Assembly: GCA_015272215.1 (NCBI GenBank)
Contig: JACYMD010000048.1
Location: 68,874 to 132,873 of the forward strand
Length of the DNA: 64,000 nt
Direction: 5' to 3'
Origin: Rivularia sp. T60_A2020_040
Lineage (GTDB): Bacteria > Cyanobacteriota > Cyanobacteriia > Cyanobacteriales > Nostocaceae
The notes under the pieces are model-generated. The model did not search any database. It saw only the letters and a program-made list of their open reading frames with translations, and was not told the origin of the DNA. This document shows positions 1-8,691 of the stretch, piece after piece. A program made the position numbers and the translations under genes. Position 1 is the first letter of the stretch; every line of letters starts with the position of its first letter.

Positions 1-160
1 TCCCGGGTCTGCGACCAAAGGTGACGAATACTAATAACAGCAAGGTAGAAACTACACCTAGGATTAACTGCAATATAAAGCTAATCCAACCTGTAATACG
101 AAAATTTTGTCCGATAGAACGGATTTTTGAAGAAGACTGATTGTCGATCTGTTCTGACAT
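1..160 (-). CDS. DUF3611 family membrane protein (N-terminal part only)
   Basis: Reading on the minus strand from an ATG at 158-160, 53 codons are visible before the window edge, so the C-terminal part and stop are missing. A short polar N-terminus (MSEQIDNQSSSK) is followed by IGQNFRITGWISF and a hydrophobic stretch rich in Leu and Val that looks like the first membrane segment. This start is typical of the DUF3611 family, found in cyanobacteria and plastids and of unknown function. The family assignment rests on this short N-terminus. Confidence 0.7.
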   Translation of the reverse strand, partial: MSEQIDNQSSSKIRSIGQNFRITGWISFILQLILGVVSTLLLLVFVTFGRRPG

Positions 161-170
161 ACCAATAAAG

Positions 171-362
171 AATGGGTAATGGGGGATGGGGGATGGGGGA
201 TGGGGGAAATAATTAATAATCAGAGAGTTTTGACGGACACGCTACGGGCTTCACTTTCAAATATATACTTCAATTACCAATTACCAATCCCCAATTACCA
301 ATTACCAATTACCAATCCCCAATTACCAATTACCAATTACCAATTACCAATTACCAATTATC
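171..362. repeat. Short tandem heptamer repeats (GGGGGAT and CCAATTA types)
   Basis: Two tracts of degenerate 7-bp tandem repeats: a GGGGGAT tract at about 171-208 and a CCAATTA tract at about 272-362. Such STRR tracts are common between genes of filamentous cyanobacteria. The open frame across them is a product of the repeats and is not called as a gene. Confidence 0.9.
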
Positions 363-397
363 CACGAGATAATCTTCGTAAAAAAAGTATTTGTTAA

Positions 398-749
398 GTT
401 TTACAAAAAAGCAGCAATTTACCTTTAAAATTGCTTAGGTGCCATTTTATGCTTAAGCAGTCCTTAGCTGCTTGGCATCAGTTGACACACTGATAGCGAT
501 TCTCTTCGCTGTCAACCAACTCCTCACAACACTAATTTCCGAGTTTAACTAGGGGTGCGGCAAATCTGTACCCTGGTTTTAGTGTGCCAGTACCATGAGT
601 AACAATCATGTGTTTTAATGTAGTGTTTACGATGCTGGCAAATCAGCCTAAGTAGCGTTATATACTTACAAAAACTGGAGTAACACTATATACTCTCTAT
701 AGAAATTACAGGCTCAACATTAAGGCATTTTTTTAGCCATTCACTAACC
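398..749. other. Intergenic region upstream of the PadR gene
   Basis: No gene is seen. It contains a small hairpin (AGCGA/TCGCT near 497-512) followed by ACTCCTCACAACA, which loosely resembles the Yfr1 sRNA motif, but no convincing 3' terminator follows. It may hold the promoter of the PadR gene. Confidence 0.3.
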
Positions 750-1097
750 ATGAAACTTGAGGATATATATCAATTCTTTGAGAATCCTCCGCCAACCTAC
801 CTCTGTCAGGAACTAGCTGTTTGTTATATCTTGTCTGTTTTGCAACAAGGGGAATCTTACGGCACCGAGTTGATCCAAAAACTGGAGACCGAATATCCAA
901 CTTATCGGCTTTCGGACACCGTACTTTATAGTGCAATTAAGTTTCTTGAAGACCAGAAAGCAATTACTGGATACTGGAAGAAGCTTGAAGGACGCGGTCG
1001 TCCCCGGCGGATGTACCAAGTTTCCCCTGAATGGCAAACTCAAGCCCAAAATTTAGCTGGTCTTTGGCACGAGTACATCAAGCGGAGAACAATTTAG
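750..1097 (+). CDS. PadR-family transcriptional regulator
   Basis: A 115-residue protein that is essentially one winged-helix domain. It has the PadR pattern: an N-terminal helix (ELAVCYILSVLQQGESYGTEL), a recognition helix (LSDTVLYSAIKFLEDQKAI), then the wing segment GRGRPRRMYQVSPEW. Members normally bind DNA as dimers; this one lacks the long C-terminal dimerisation helix of classical PadR and has only a short tail. The cyanobacterial clock protein Pex has a similar fold, but I see nothing that singles out Pex. The next gene on the strand, the complex C assembly factor, starts 66 bp downstream, so the two may be cotranscribed. Confidence 0.85.
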   Translation: MKLEDIYQFFENPPPTYLCQELAVCYILSVLQQGESYGTELIQKLETEYPTYRLSDTVLYSAIKFLEDQKAITGYWKKLEGRGRPRRMYQVSPEWQTQAQNLAGLWHEYIKRRTI

Positions 1098-1163
1098 TGT
1101 AATAAGGGCAATTTAACCAATAATAATGGTAAATGTTTCCCTTATTACACCTATTAATCTGTT

Positions 1164-1685
1164 ATGGATACTGCTATCCTGCCATCCACGTTGTTGTTAA
1201 CTTTATTGATGTCGGTCGGATTATTTTTCTTTATTAGGGCTTCTACTAAAGACCGTACAGAAACAGCACGACTGGTATCCCCATTAAATGAAGCCTCTTT
1301 AATGCCCCAATTAAAGGAGTATTTTCGAGCGCGGTCTTATCGAGTGGCAGCGGTAGACCCGCAACAAAATAAAGTAACTATGACTGGCTTCGTTAAACCC
1401 AGCTGGTTTTTAGCTATCTTTTTGACTGTTCTTGCCGCTGTTGGTTTTATGAGCCTATCTTTAGTTTTATCTCTACTCTTTTCCAGTCAAAGTATACTGT
1501 TCTACGGAATAGTCTTCTTATCTCCTTTGAGCGGTATTTTTTACTGGAATAAAGCAGGAAGAGTCGAAAATGTTTCGCTAACGGTTGAAGGCACCGATAG
1601 CGAACAAAATACTAAAATTACTGTAATCGCCCATCGGGATGAAATTATCTCCCTAGAACAGGCGTTACAGCTAAAAAGAGTATAG
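1164..1685 (+). CDS. Cofactor assembly of complex C subunit B (CCB2/CCB4 family)
   Basis: A 173-residue membrane protein. Residues 5-25 form one membrane segment. A soluble stretch follows with PQLKEYFRARSYRVAAVDPQQN, then a hydrophobic hairpin at about 78-125 and a soluble C-terminal domain. This is the layout of the cyanobacterial CCB2/CCB4 (formerly DUF2930) family. In plants these proteins attach haem c(i) covalently to cytochrome b6 in the b6f complex; a thylakoid role in the same reaction is inferred here. Recognition is by overall family pattern, not by a catalytic motif. Confidence 0.85.
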   Translation: MDTAILPSTLLLTLLMSVGLFFFIRASTKDRTETARLVSPLNEASLMPQLKEYFRARSYRVAAVDPQQNKVTMTGFVKPSWFLAIFLTVLAAVGFMSLSLVLSLLFSSQSILFYGIVFLSPLSGIFYWNKAGRVENVSLTVEGTDSEQNTKITVIAHRDEIISLEQALQLKRV

Positions 1686-1718
1686 ATTATCGTTCAATTA
1701 TCATCCAAACATTTCTTT

Positions 1719-1744
1719 CAAGGCATTACTTTTTGAATGCCTTG
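1719..1744 (+). terminator. Hairpin downstream of the CCB2/4-like gene
   Basis: A perfect 9-bp inverted repeat (CAAGGCATT / AATGCCTTG) with an 8-nt loop, 34 nt after the stop codon. No T-run follows, so it is only a possible terminator or 3' stabilising hairpin. Confidence 0.4.
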
Positions 1745-2180
1745 AGTGAAATGGAGATGAGGAACGAGCAAAACATCCTGCTTTAGTACTGTTAAGTTTT
1801 TCCATAACTTATCGGATGTTCGTGGAAAATAAGTGTTATTCAATCAAATAGTTGATTGAAATAGATCAATGTTTTTTCCAAAACAACACTAATATAGCCC
1901 CCACTATAGAAAAGCCATAACCAGGTAAAGGAGTTTTACTCAATCCTCTATCTCGAAAATTAATTTATCGAAGCTACTTACGATTCGACCATACAAAATC
2001 ATTTAACTTGGTATGGAACTAAATCGAATTATCCAGCTTTACTCAACTGATTTTACTGGCAAATAATTTCAAAACCTTAAAAAAACATAAACATTTCAAA
2101 AAAACGCATCATTTTGCCAGTTAATGGATGATTGTCTAAAGCTAAATTGAATGCTCAAGACTAACGATCGCACTTTCTGT
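1745..2180. other. Intergenic region, convergent gene ends
   Basis: AT-rich sequence between the 3' ends of the CCB2/4-like gene and the DUF3155 gene. I see no gene, RNA or clear repeat in it. Confidence 0.4.
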
Positions 2181-2501
2181 TTATCGAGCTGCTGCGACTG
2201 CGAATGCTTCTGGAATCAAAGAAGGTTCCATTGTTCTCAAGCTAGGAAACAGAAAATGATTTTCTTCTACGTACTGAGCGCCAAACAGACCTTTTTCAGC
2301 CCAAAAATAACGGTCTGTGGTATGCTCATTACGTTTTACTAGCAATAAAGCAGGTGGAAGTATACCCTCAGCTTGAATAAATTTTCTCGCTGCTGTCACA
2401 GGTTTATCTTCACCACTTTCGATGCTATATTGAGGCACGTGTTCCAAAATACGTCGTCCTTCCTGACGGCGACGGCTTTTACGCTTCCTTCTCCTTGCCA
2501 A
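2181..2501 (-). CDS. DUF3155 family protein
   Basis: A 106-residue cyanobacterial protein with a very basic N-terminus (MARRRKRKSRRRQEGRR) and conserved stretches including ESGEDKPVTAARKFI and HTTDRYFWAEKGLFGAQYVEEN. The start is a TTG at 2499-2501. It is supported by a full Shine-Dalgarno AGGAGG (2510-2515 on the complement) at normal spacing and by the conserved family N-terminus; no ATG lies nearby in frame. The function is unknown. The Arg/Lys cluster would suit nucleic-acid binding, which is inference. Confidence 0.85.
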   Translation of the reverse strand: MARRRKRKSRRRQEGRRILEHVPQYSIESGEDKPVTAARKFIQAEGILPPALLLVKRNEHTTDRYFWAEKGLFGAQYVEENHFLFPSLRTMEPSLIPEAFAVAAAR

Positions 2502-2758
2502 AATATTTTCCTCCTCTTGTGAGCTTCCAGATTGTAGTTATAGCTACAAAATCCGAGCTAATTATAAAAGTTTTAGTCAAAAAAATCAATGGTTTTTAAC
2601 TATATAAAATGAAAAAACAATTTATTTGAATGTAAATAAATCTAAAGTATTAATTAATATAATGCTTTTGAATCAATTATTACAACTGATAATTAGTTAA
2701 GCTTTGTAAAAAGGCTAATCGCAATTTTTGTACAATCGCTTATATTCATAGTCTGTTT

Positions 2759-4084
2759 ATGATCATTTCTGCCAGTTCGGAGTTTGTTGCTCTGTGTCGC
2801 GAACAATTAGCACTGTTAGCGACGGGGTTAGGAGCATCTTTGAGCGTTGTATACTTAACGCAAGAATTGGCAGATGTACCGTCACAGGCAGGGGAAGCCA
2901 AGTTAATTCCTGTTGCAGTTTATCCGGAGACCGCTGTAGTAGGATTTGAGCATCAAATAGCTTTACCGTCTGTGAAACCCTATTTATTGAGTGGATCATC
3001 AATTTCGATTAATTCGCAATCACACCAAGAGTCGGCAAATCAAGCTGAAGAAGATAATCAAGAATATTTAATGGCTGGTGACCAAATTGTTTTACCTTTG
3101 ATTCACGAATCGGTGATGATGGGGTTATTGGTAACGGGTAGAGAAGACCGTAGTTGGCAGCAAAGCGAACGTAGCCAAATCGAGCGTATAGCGAAAACTT
3201 TGTCGATTGCTTGTATTATGGACAGGCGACGTGCTTGGTTGGCAAGTCAGTTACACCAACATCAAATTATGCAGGAAAGGCAGTTAGATTTGATGGATAA
3301 CTTGCTGCATCAATTTCGCAATCCCCTAACGGCTTTACGAACTTTTGGCAAACTCTTAACAAAGCGATTGCGACCAAAAGATGTAAATCAAGAAGTCGCT
3401 TTATCCATTGTCCGGGAAAGCGATCGCCTTAAAGAATTACTCCAAAAGTTTGACGAAGCAATCGATTTGACAAGCGAAGATTTACTTCCAGCAAAATTAT
3501 CGGTACAAAATCAAGTGGAAGTGGAGGCAACTGTAGAAGAATCATTGCCTTTATTATTATTAAATGGGGCAGAACAAGAACTTGTTGATTTTAATTTAAA
3601 TGATGTATTGCAGCCGTTATTAATATCAGCGAAAGCAATCGCACAAGAACGCTATTTACAATTAATTGTTGAAGTTGATAATAATAATAATAATAATAAT
3701 AAATTATTAGTAAGAGGCAATCCCCAAGCATTACGAGAAGTATTAAGTAATATTATCGATAATGCTTTGAAATATACTCCTCCAGGCGGTAAGATTTTAA
3801 TTGAATCTGTAAGAGATAAAGCTAATTTTGTGGGAATTGCGATTAGCGATAATGGTCCGGGAGTTCCACAACAGGATTTACAGCATCTTGGGGAAAGAGG
3901 TTATCGAGGGGTACAAGCTCAAACTAAAATTCCCGGTTCTGGTTTAGGATTAGCTATAGCTAAACAGTTGATAGAACAAATGCAGGGTGAAATGGAAGTT
4001 TTCAGCCCTGCAATGAGTTTTGCTATTTATACACCGAATACTCCAGGAACTACGTTTATTGTTCGCTTACCCCAAGCCAATTAA
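2759..4084 (+). CDS. GAF-type sensor histidine kinase, Hik2/chloroplast sensor kinase-like
   Basis: 441 residues and no membrane segment. The N-terminal half (about 1-165) resembles a degenerate GAF sensor domain. The H-box HQFRNPLTALRTFGK lies near residue 183-198, and a HATPase_c domain is visible as NIIDNALKYTPPGGK, ISDNGPGVP and GSGLGLAIAK. The H-box wording resembles the cyanobacterial Hik2 kinase, whose plastid relative CSK is redox-responsive; that assignment is from memory of the family. A run of about seven AAT (Asn) codons at 3680-3700 sits just before the N-box. No response regulator gene is adjacent. Confidence 0.75.
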   Translation: MIISASSEFVALCREQLALLATGLGASLSVVYLTQELADVPSQAGEAKLIPVAVYPETAVVGFEHQIALPSVKPYLLSGSSISINSQSHQESANQAEEDNQEYLMAGDQIVLPLIHESVMMGLLVTGREDRSWQQSERSQIERIAKTLSIACIMDRRRAWLASQLHQHQIMQERQLDLMDNLLHQFRNPLTALRTFGKLLTKRLRPKDVNQEVALSIVRESDRLKELLQKFDEAIDLTSEDLLPAKLSVQNQVEVEATVEESLPLLLLNGAEQELVDFNLNDVLQPLLISAKAIAQERYLQLIVEVDNNNNNNNKLLVRGNPQALREVLSNIIDNALKYTPPGGKILIESVRDKANFVGIAISDNGPGVPQQDLQHLGERGYRGVQAQTKIPGSGLGLAIAKQLIEQMQGEMEVFSPAMSFAIYTPNTPGTTFIVRLPQAN

Positions 4085-4087
4085 TAG

Positions 4088-4180
4088 TTCGGAGTTAGGA
4101 GTTAGGAGTTAGGAGTTAGGAGTTAGGAGTTCGGAGTTCGGAGTTAGAAGTTCGGAGTTCGGAGTTCGGAGTTACCAGTT
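4088..4180. repeat. Heptamer tandem repeats (GGAGTTA type)
   Basis: At least ten degenerate units of GGAGTTA/GGAGTTC directly after the histidine kinase stop codon. Confidence 0.9.
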
Positions 4181-4223
4181 ACAAAATTTTCCCCTCTTCC
4201 CCATGCCCAATCACCTATTTCCT

Positions 4224-5465
4224 TTATCGTAATGAAACATCGAAGCTTCTACCGATGGTCATTTCCAAATCGGTATTTGGGTCGATTACAATTAAGTCAA
4301 CGCTCTTCTTATTAAAGAAAATACCAGTTATCGCACCAATCGCCGCACCACCTAAAACTTCTTCAGTAGCTACAGCGCGATCGCCAGTTACCGCAGCCAC
4401 AGCAGCCGCAGCACCTGCACCTAATGCGGTGTTTCTAACAATACCTTTAACACTAGTACCTTTTCTGATGGTTTCAGTTTTATCAATGATTCCAGAAGTT
4501 GCATTGATGTTGTATTCTTTTCCAGTGGTCAAAATCAGTTTTTGAGCTACGAATTGAGAACCACCACTTGCTGGTTGAAGTTGACCTACAACACGAGAAC
4601 CTGCGGGAATTACTAAATTTCCGGTATCGGTAATAACGTTTTGAGAGATGGTAAGAGTCAAGGGTGCTGTTTCATCCTTGGTGACCAGAATTTTTTCTGC
4701 TTTGTCGTATTTAACAGGGAGAACAGTTCCTTCGGGAATGGTAACATTCGCAACGGGTGCAGTCGTGTTGATAGCTACGATGTAAGGGGAATTGATGGCG
4801 CTAGCTTGATTAGTACTAACTAAAGCTTGGTAAATATAAGCCGCTACATCTGCACGGGTTGCAGTTGATTTGGGATTGAGTAACTTAGTGTTGGGATAGT
4901 TAACTACCAATCGCTTCTCTGCCGCTGCGGCGATGGGGCTGCGAGCAAAATCAGAGATATTATTGCCATCATTGAAATATTGCAGAGTGGTTTGAACGTT
5001 ACCGCTAGCAACATAGTTTAAACCGTTGGAAAGAGAAACCAATACCTGCTCGCGAGGAATATTCTGAGTCGGACGGAAAATTTGACCGGGATATCCAGAC
5101 AAGAAACCAGTGCTGTAAGCCTCTTGAATGGCGCTATAAGCCCAATAGTTACGAGATACATCAACAAAGTTAATTGGCTGTCTTTCTTGGGCTTTGTTGA
5201 AAGCTTTACGAACCATCGCAGCAAATTCAGCGCGGGTGACTGCTGCATCTGGACGGAAGCTACCATCAGGGAATCCAGCGATAACTCCCCGCTGTGCTAA
5301 TTGTTGAATAAAAGGTGCTGCCCAATAGTTAGATGAAACATCATAAAAACTATTAGTTTGAGCGAAAGATGGTGCGGGTGCAACTATTGGTGCTAAAGTA
5401 ACCGCTGTCATACCCAAAGCCATGAATGCAGCAGATTTTGATTTCCAACTATTTAGGTTAGACAT
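4224..5465 (-). CDS. SLH-domain surface protein with C-terminal paralogous domain
   Basis: 413 residues. An N-terminal signal peptide (hydrophobic run ending in PSFAQ near residue 36) is followed by S-layer homology repeats at about 38-90, 98-155 and a weaker third near 160-215. The first two carry the motifs YWAAPFIQQLAQRGVI, GFPDGSFRPDAAVTRAEFA and NYWAYSAIQEA. SLH repeats anchor proteins to cell-wall polymers. The C-terminal half (about 230-413) is not SLH and contains a Gly/Ala-rich hydrophobic stretch. It closely matches the protein encoded at 6293-6955, so the pair looks like a duplication. The role is probably in the cell envelope; the function of the C-terminal domain is unknown. Confidence 0.85.
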   Translation of the reverse strand: MSNLNSWKSKSAAFMALGMTAVTLAPIVAPAPSFAQTNSFYDVSSNYWAAPFIQQLAQRGVIAGFPDGSFRPDAAVTRAEFAAMVRKAFNKAQERQPINFVDVSRNYWAYSAIQEAYSTGFLSGYPGQIFRPTQNIPREQVLVSLSNGLNYVASGNVQTTLQYFNDGNNISDFARSPIAAAAEKRLVVNYPNTKLLNPKSTATRADVAAYIYQALVSTNQASAINSPYIVAINTTAPVANVTIPEGTVLPVKYDKAEKILVTKDETAPLTLTISQNVITDTGNLVIPAGSRVVGQLQPASGGSQFVAQKLILTTGKEYNINATSGIIDKTETIRKGTSVKGIVRNTALGAGAAAAVAAVTGDRAVATEEVLGGAAIGAITGIFFNKKSVDLIVIDPNTDLEMTIGRSFDVSLR

Positions 5466-6292
5466 TGAATTTTTCTCCCCAACAATTCAGTTTAATTATG
5501 TTAGTTATTTTGACATTTTCTCGAATTAAATGTTCCGAGTTATTTAAAGTTTTTTCTGTCTATTTTAGACGTATTAGATTGAGGCTATTTGCTTAATAAA
5601 CTTCACTAAATCAAGACTATTTCCGTGTAGTTTACTCAGACGTGCGATGAATAAATAAGTTGCCTAAAATTACACAAAAATAGTAATTATTTGATACGGC
5701 AGTATTTAACTCGACGTTGCTATTATAAGTAGCTATAAGACATTATTATTTATAACTTATATCTTTTAAAATTAGTTTAAAGACTGTGTTAATTTGGTCT
5801 GTATCTACCTTGTTAATACTGAGACAATAAAATGAATTGATTTACAATTTTATTGATTTTTAGTTAATTAATAAGATGTCATCTGGAATATATTTAAGCA
5901 ATTCTCCGGAGATATTCGTTTATATTCTTTATATCTATACTTATACACTTAGTGAATTTTAGTATCAGGATAATAGATCAAAAATTAACTGTGGAGAATT
6001 TCTCAAAAGAATTGCCATCAGCTTAGATAGTCGTTATATAGCAATGGTCATATTGGTTAGGACATCATATTAAGGGAAGAGGGTTGGGGGGAATAGGGAA
6101 TAGGGAAGAGGGTTGGGGGGAATAGGGAATAGGGAATAGGGAAATGTCCTAAAAATTGTGACTTATACCATGTGAGATTGAGGGTTAATCTTCTCTGTAT
6201 GCCGAAAAAACAAGCCATCGTACACTTAATAATCTGAAGTGACAATGGCTGTTAAATAAAAGTTAGACGCAAATCGTGCCGCTTTGGGAATC
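5466..6292. other. Long AT-rich intergenic region with one dispersed repeat
   Basis: 827 bp between the two paralogous surface-protein genes. The first 570 bp are AT-rich without a gene and presumably include the promoter of the SLH gene. A copy of a dispersed hairpin/heptamer element lies at 6037-6152. The short minus-strand frame over that element is repeat sequence, not a gene. Confidence 0.5.
6037..6152 (-). repeat. Dispersed element with heptamer core, copy A
   Basis: The ends TTAGGACAT and ATGTCCTAA form an inverted pair around GGGAATA-type heptamers. Outside one arm lies a conserved flank, TATAGCAATGGTCATATTGG. Related copies are at 8556-8656 and 34821-34909. This copy is in the opposite orientation to them. 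Confidence 0.75.
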
Positions 6293-6955
6293 CTAGAAAC
6301 TAGATAATAATAAATTAGAACGCAAAGTTACATTTAAGTCATTTCTAGGGTTAATAACCACAACTTCTACTTCCTTACGTCGTAACAAAATACCTGCTAA
6401 AGCACCCGCAGCAGCACCAGCAATGGGTTCTAAAGTTTCAATTCTACGGTTTCCTGTTAACAGTGAAATAACGGTTGCAGCAGCCGTTCCATAAGCAGCA
6501 TCTGTCAAAATTTTACCCGTGCTAGAACCTCTTTTAATTGTTTCTTTTGTTGTAACGACTTCAGAAGTTGCATCGATATTCTGCTTTCTACCATCAGGAA
6601 AAACTAACTCTCGTGCAACAAATTGAGAACCTTTTTCACGACCTAATGTTGCTGGTTCTAATCTTCCTACAAGTTGGCTACCGCGAGGAATTAATACGTT
6701 TCTTCGGCTATCAATAATATTGGTTGCAACTGTTAAAGTTAAAGGTGAAGTTTCATCTGGTGTGACAACAACTTTTTCTTTTTCAAAAGTCACTGGAATT
6801 GTCACTCCTGAAGGGATTTCGATTCCTCTTGATTGTCCGAAAATAGCTTGTGCATTAGCGGGAGATAATACTAAAATAGGGGTAGCCGCAGCGGTTGTAA
6901 TGCTTAGTGCCAAAAATGCAGCGGTTCCAGATTTCCAACGATGAAAGCCAGTCAT
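6293..6955 (-). CDS. Secreted paralogue of the SLH protein C-terminal domain
   Basis: 220 residues with a signal peptide (hydrophobic run ending near NAQA, residue 36). The rest aligns with the C-terminal half of the SLH protein at 4224-5465: both have IPxGTxxPV or IPSGVTIPV, TPDETSPLTLTV, RGSQLVGRLEPA, a Gly/Ala-rich hydrophobic stretch and VVVINPRNDL near the end. The N-terminal signal regions are also alike (WKSGTAAFLAL versus WKSKSAAFMAL). SLH repeats are absent, so it would not be anchored the same way. The function is unknown. Confidence 0.7.
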   Translation of the reverse strand: MTGFHRWKSGTAAFLALSITTAAATPILVLSPANAQAIFGQSRGIEIPSGVTIPVTFEKEKVVVTPDETSPLTLTVATNIIDSRRNVLIPRGSQLVGRLEPATLGREKGSQFVARELVFPDGRKQNIDATSEVVTTKETIKRGSSTGKILTDAAYGTAAATVISLLTGNRRIETLEPIAGAAAGALAGILLRRKEVEVVVINPRNDLNVTLRSNLLLSSF

Positions 6956-7315
6956 AATAGAGTTCCTTTAGTCTTGAGACTGTATGTTATGACGAGAATA
7001 AAATCATATTGTTTCTAAATTATTTATAAAACAATATTGAATTAATAATTATAATATTGGTTATCGAGTATGGAAGATTAACTGTTGGTAAATAACAATT
7101 AGTCAATAATCCTGAAGATGATTTAAAATCTTTCTCCAGGTAGAATTTTTCATATTTAGTCATTTGATGACGCTAATATTTTTACATTGTTCCAGTTTTC
7201 TTGTAACAATTTTTAATTGTTGACTTATATTAAATTATTCAAATTTGAAAACAAAGGTAAAGGAAAACTAGCACTTTTACGAGACAATATAATTTAGCTT
7301 AAATTTAACGTTTGT
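6956..7315. other. AT-rich region between divergent genes
   Basis: 360 bp between two divergent starts. No gene or structured repeat is seen; it presumably carries both promoters. Confidence 0.4.
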
Positions 7316-8488
7316 ATGACGCTTATCTCTCGGATGGAGTCGGTACAGTCGCCGATTATTCCCATTGTTGCAGAACTAATTAAAAATACTAGTGGAACTA
7401 TATCTTTAGGACAAGGTGTTGTCGCTTATTCTCCACCACCATTCGTCTTAGAGTTTTTACCTCAATTTCTTGCAGATACTTCCAATAATTTATACCAAGC
7501 GGTTGAGGGAATTCCTTTATTAATAAATACTCTTAAAGAAAAATTAGCTGTCTTTAACAATATAGAAATCAACGAAAATAACCGTATTATTGTTACCGCA
7601 GGCAGTAATATGGCGTTTATGAATGCCATTCTGGCGATTACCTCCCTCGGTGATGAAGTGATTTTAAATACGCCATACTATTTTAATCATGAAATGGCGA
7701 TCGCCATGACGGGGTGTCATCCAGTTTTGGTGGAAACGGATGAAAATTATCAATTACAACCGGATGCGATTCTGGATGCAATAACTCCAAAAACGCGAGC
7801 GGTAGTGACAATTTCACCTAACAATCCCACCGGGGCTGTGTATTCACAGGAATTATTACAGCAAGTTAATCATATTTGCCGCGAGCAAGGGATTTACCAT
7901 ATCAGCGATGAAGCTTACGAATACTTTACTTACAATGGCGTAAAACACTTTTCTCCCGGTGGATTTACTGACAGTAGCGACTATACAATATCTTTATTTA
8001 GCCTTTCCAAAGCCTACGGTTTTGCCAGCTGGCGCATCGGATACATGGTGATTCCGGAACATTTACTAACAGCAGTCAAAAAGGTTCAAGATACAAACTT
8101 AATTTGTCCACCTGTAGTATCCCAGTATGCAGCTTTAGGAGCATTACAAGCAAAACCAGAATATTTAAGAGATAATATTCAGGCAATCGCCGAAGTTCGA
8201 GAATTGGTAATTAAATCTCTAAAGCCTCTTGAAGGTATATGTACAATAGCTCCCGCAGAGGGTGCTTTCTATTTCTTCCTCAAAGTACACGCTCAGATGA
8301 ATGCTTTTGAATTAGTCAAACAATTGATTAGTGATTATCAAGTAGCAGTACTTCCGGGAACTACTTTTGGGATGCATCAAGGATGTTATTTACGAGTTGC
8401 TTACGGTGCCTTGCAAAAAGAAACTGCGAAACAAGGAATTGAAAGGTTAGTAAATGGGTTGAGGGATATAGTTGATTTTAGATTTTAG
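7316..8488 (+). CDS. PLP-dependent class I/II aminotransferase
   Basis: 390 residues, full length for fold-type I aminotransferases of the aspartate aminotransferase superfamily. Visible motifs are TISPNNPTGAVYS (substrate/cofactor Asn), ISDEAYEYFTY (the Asp that pairs with the pyridine nitrogen, and Tyr), and SLSKAYGFASWRIGYM with the PLP Schiff-base lysine near residue 232. The C-terminal LRVAYG contains the carboxylate-binding Arg. The enzyme is cytosolic; its amino-acid substrate cannot be told from sequence. A run of TAGATTT-type heptamers begins at its stop codon. Confidence 0.85.
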   Translation: MTLISRMESVQSPIIPIVAELIKNTSGTISLGQGVVAYSPPPFVLEFLPQFLADTSNNLYQAVEGIPLLINTLKEKLAVFNNIEINENNRIIVTAGSNMAFMNAILAITSLGDEVILNTPYYFNHEMAIAMTGCHPVLVETDENYQLQPDAILDAITPKTRAVVTISPNNPTGAVYSQELLQQVNHICREQGIYHISDEAYEYFTYNGVKHFSPGGFTDSSDYTISLFSLSKAYGFASWRIGYMVIPEHLLTAVKKVQDTNLICPPVVSQYAALGALQAKPEYLRDNIQAIAEVRELVIKSLKPLEGICTIAPAEGAFYFFLKVHAQMNAFELVKQLISDYQVAVLPGTTFGMHQGCYLRVAYGALQKETAKQGIERLVNGLRDIVDFRF

Positions 8489-8527
8489 ATTTTGGATTTT
8501 AGATTGTAGATTGTAGATTGTAGATTA
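8470..8527. repeat. TAGATTT/TAGATTG tandem repeats
   Basis: About seven degenerate heptamers overlapping and following the aminotransferase stop codon, so the last codons of that gene may themselves be repeat-derived. Confidence 0.8.
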
Positions 8528-8555
8528 AAAATTATTAGTAAAGCAGTAGCGAGAA

Positions 8556-8656
8556 TTGTTAGGACATTTCCCTGTTCCCCCCGAACCCTATTCCCTATCC
8601 CCTATTCGTTTAAGAACAAAATATGATGTCCTAACCAATATGACTATTGCGATATA
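8556..8656 (+). repeat. Dispersed element with heptamer core, copy B
   Basis: TTAGGACAT, then a CCCTATT-type heptamer core, then ATGTCCTAACCAATATGAC and a GCGATATA flank. It is the same family as 6037-6152 and 34821-34909 and lies just upstream of gpsA. Confidence 0.75.
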
Positions 8657-8691
8657 TTTTCCAGCGATGAAGATGTAAATTTTACAAATAT

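Noticed and set aside
179..397. 72-residue frame at the left end
   Set aside because: It is almost wholly heptamer-repeat translation.
497..575. Yfr1-like sRNA motif (ACTCCTCACAACA) after a small stem
   Set aside because: The Yfr1 core needs ACTCCTCACAC(C); here it is ACTCCTCACAACA, and no strong 3' terminator hairpin with T-run follows. Similar strings appear in repeats.
550..600. Possible TPP riboswitch (ACTAGGGGTGC)
   Set aside because: The conserved CTGAGA and following pyrophosphate-sensor elements are missing.
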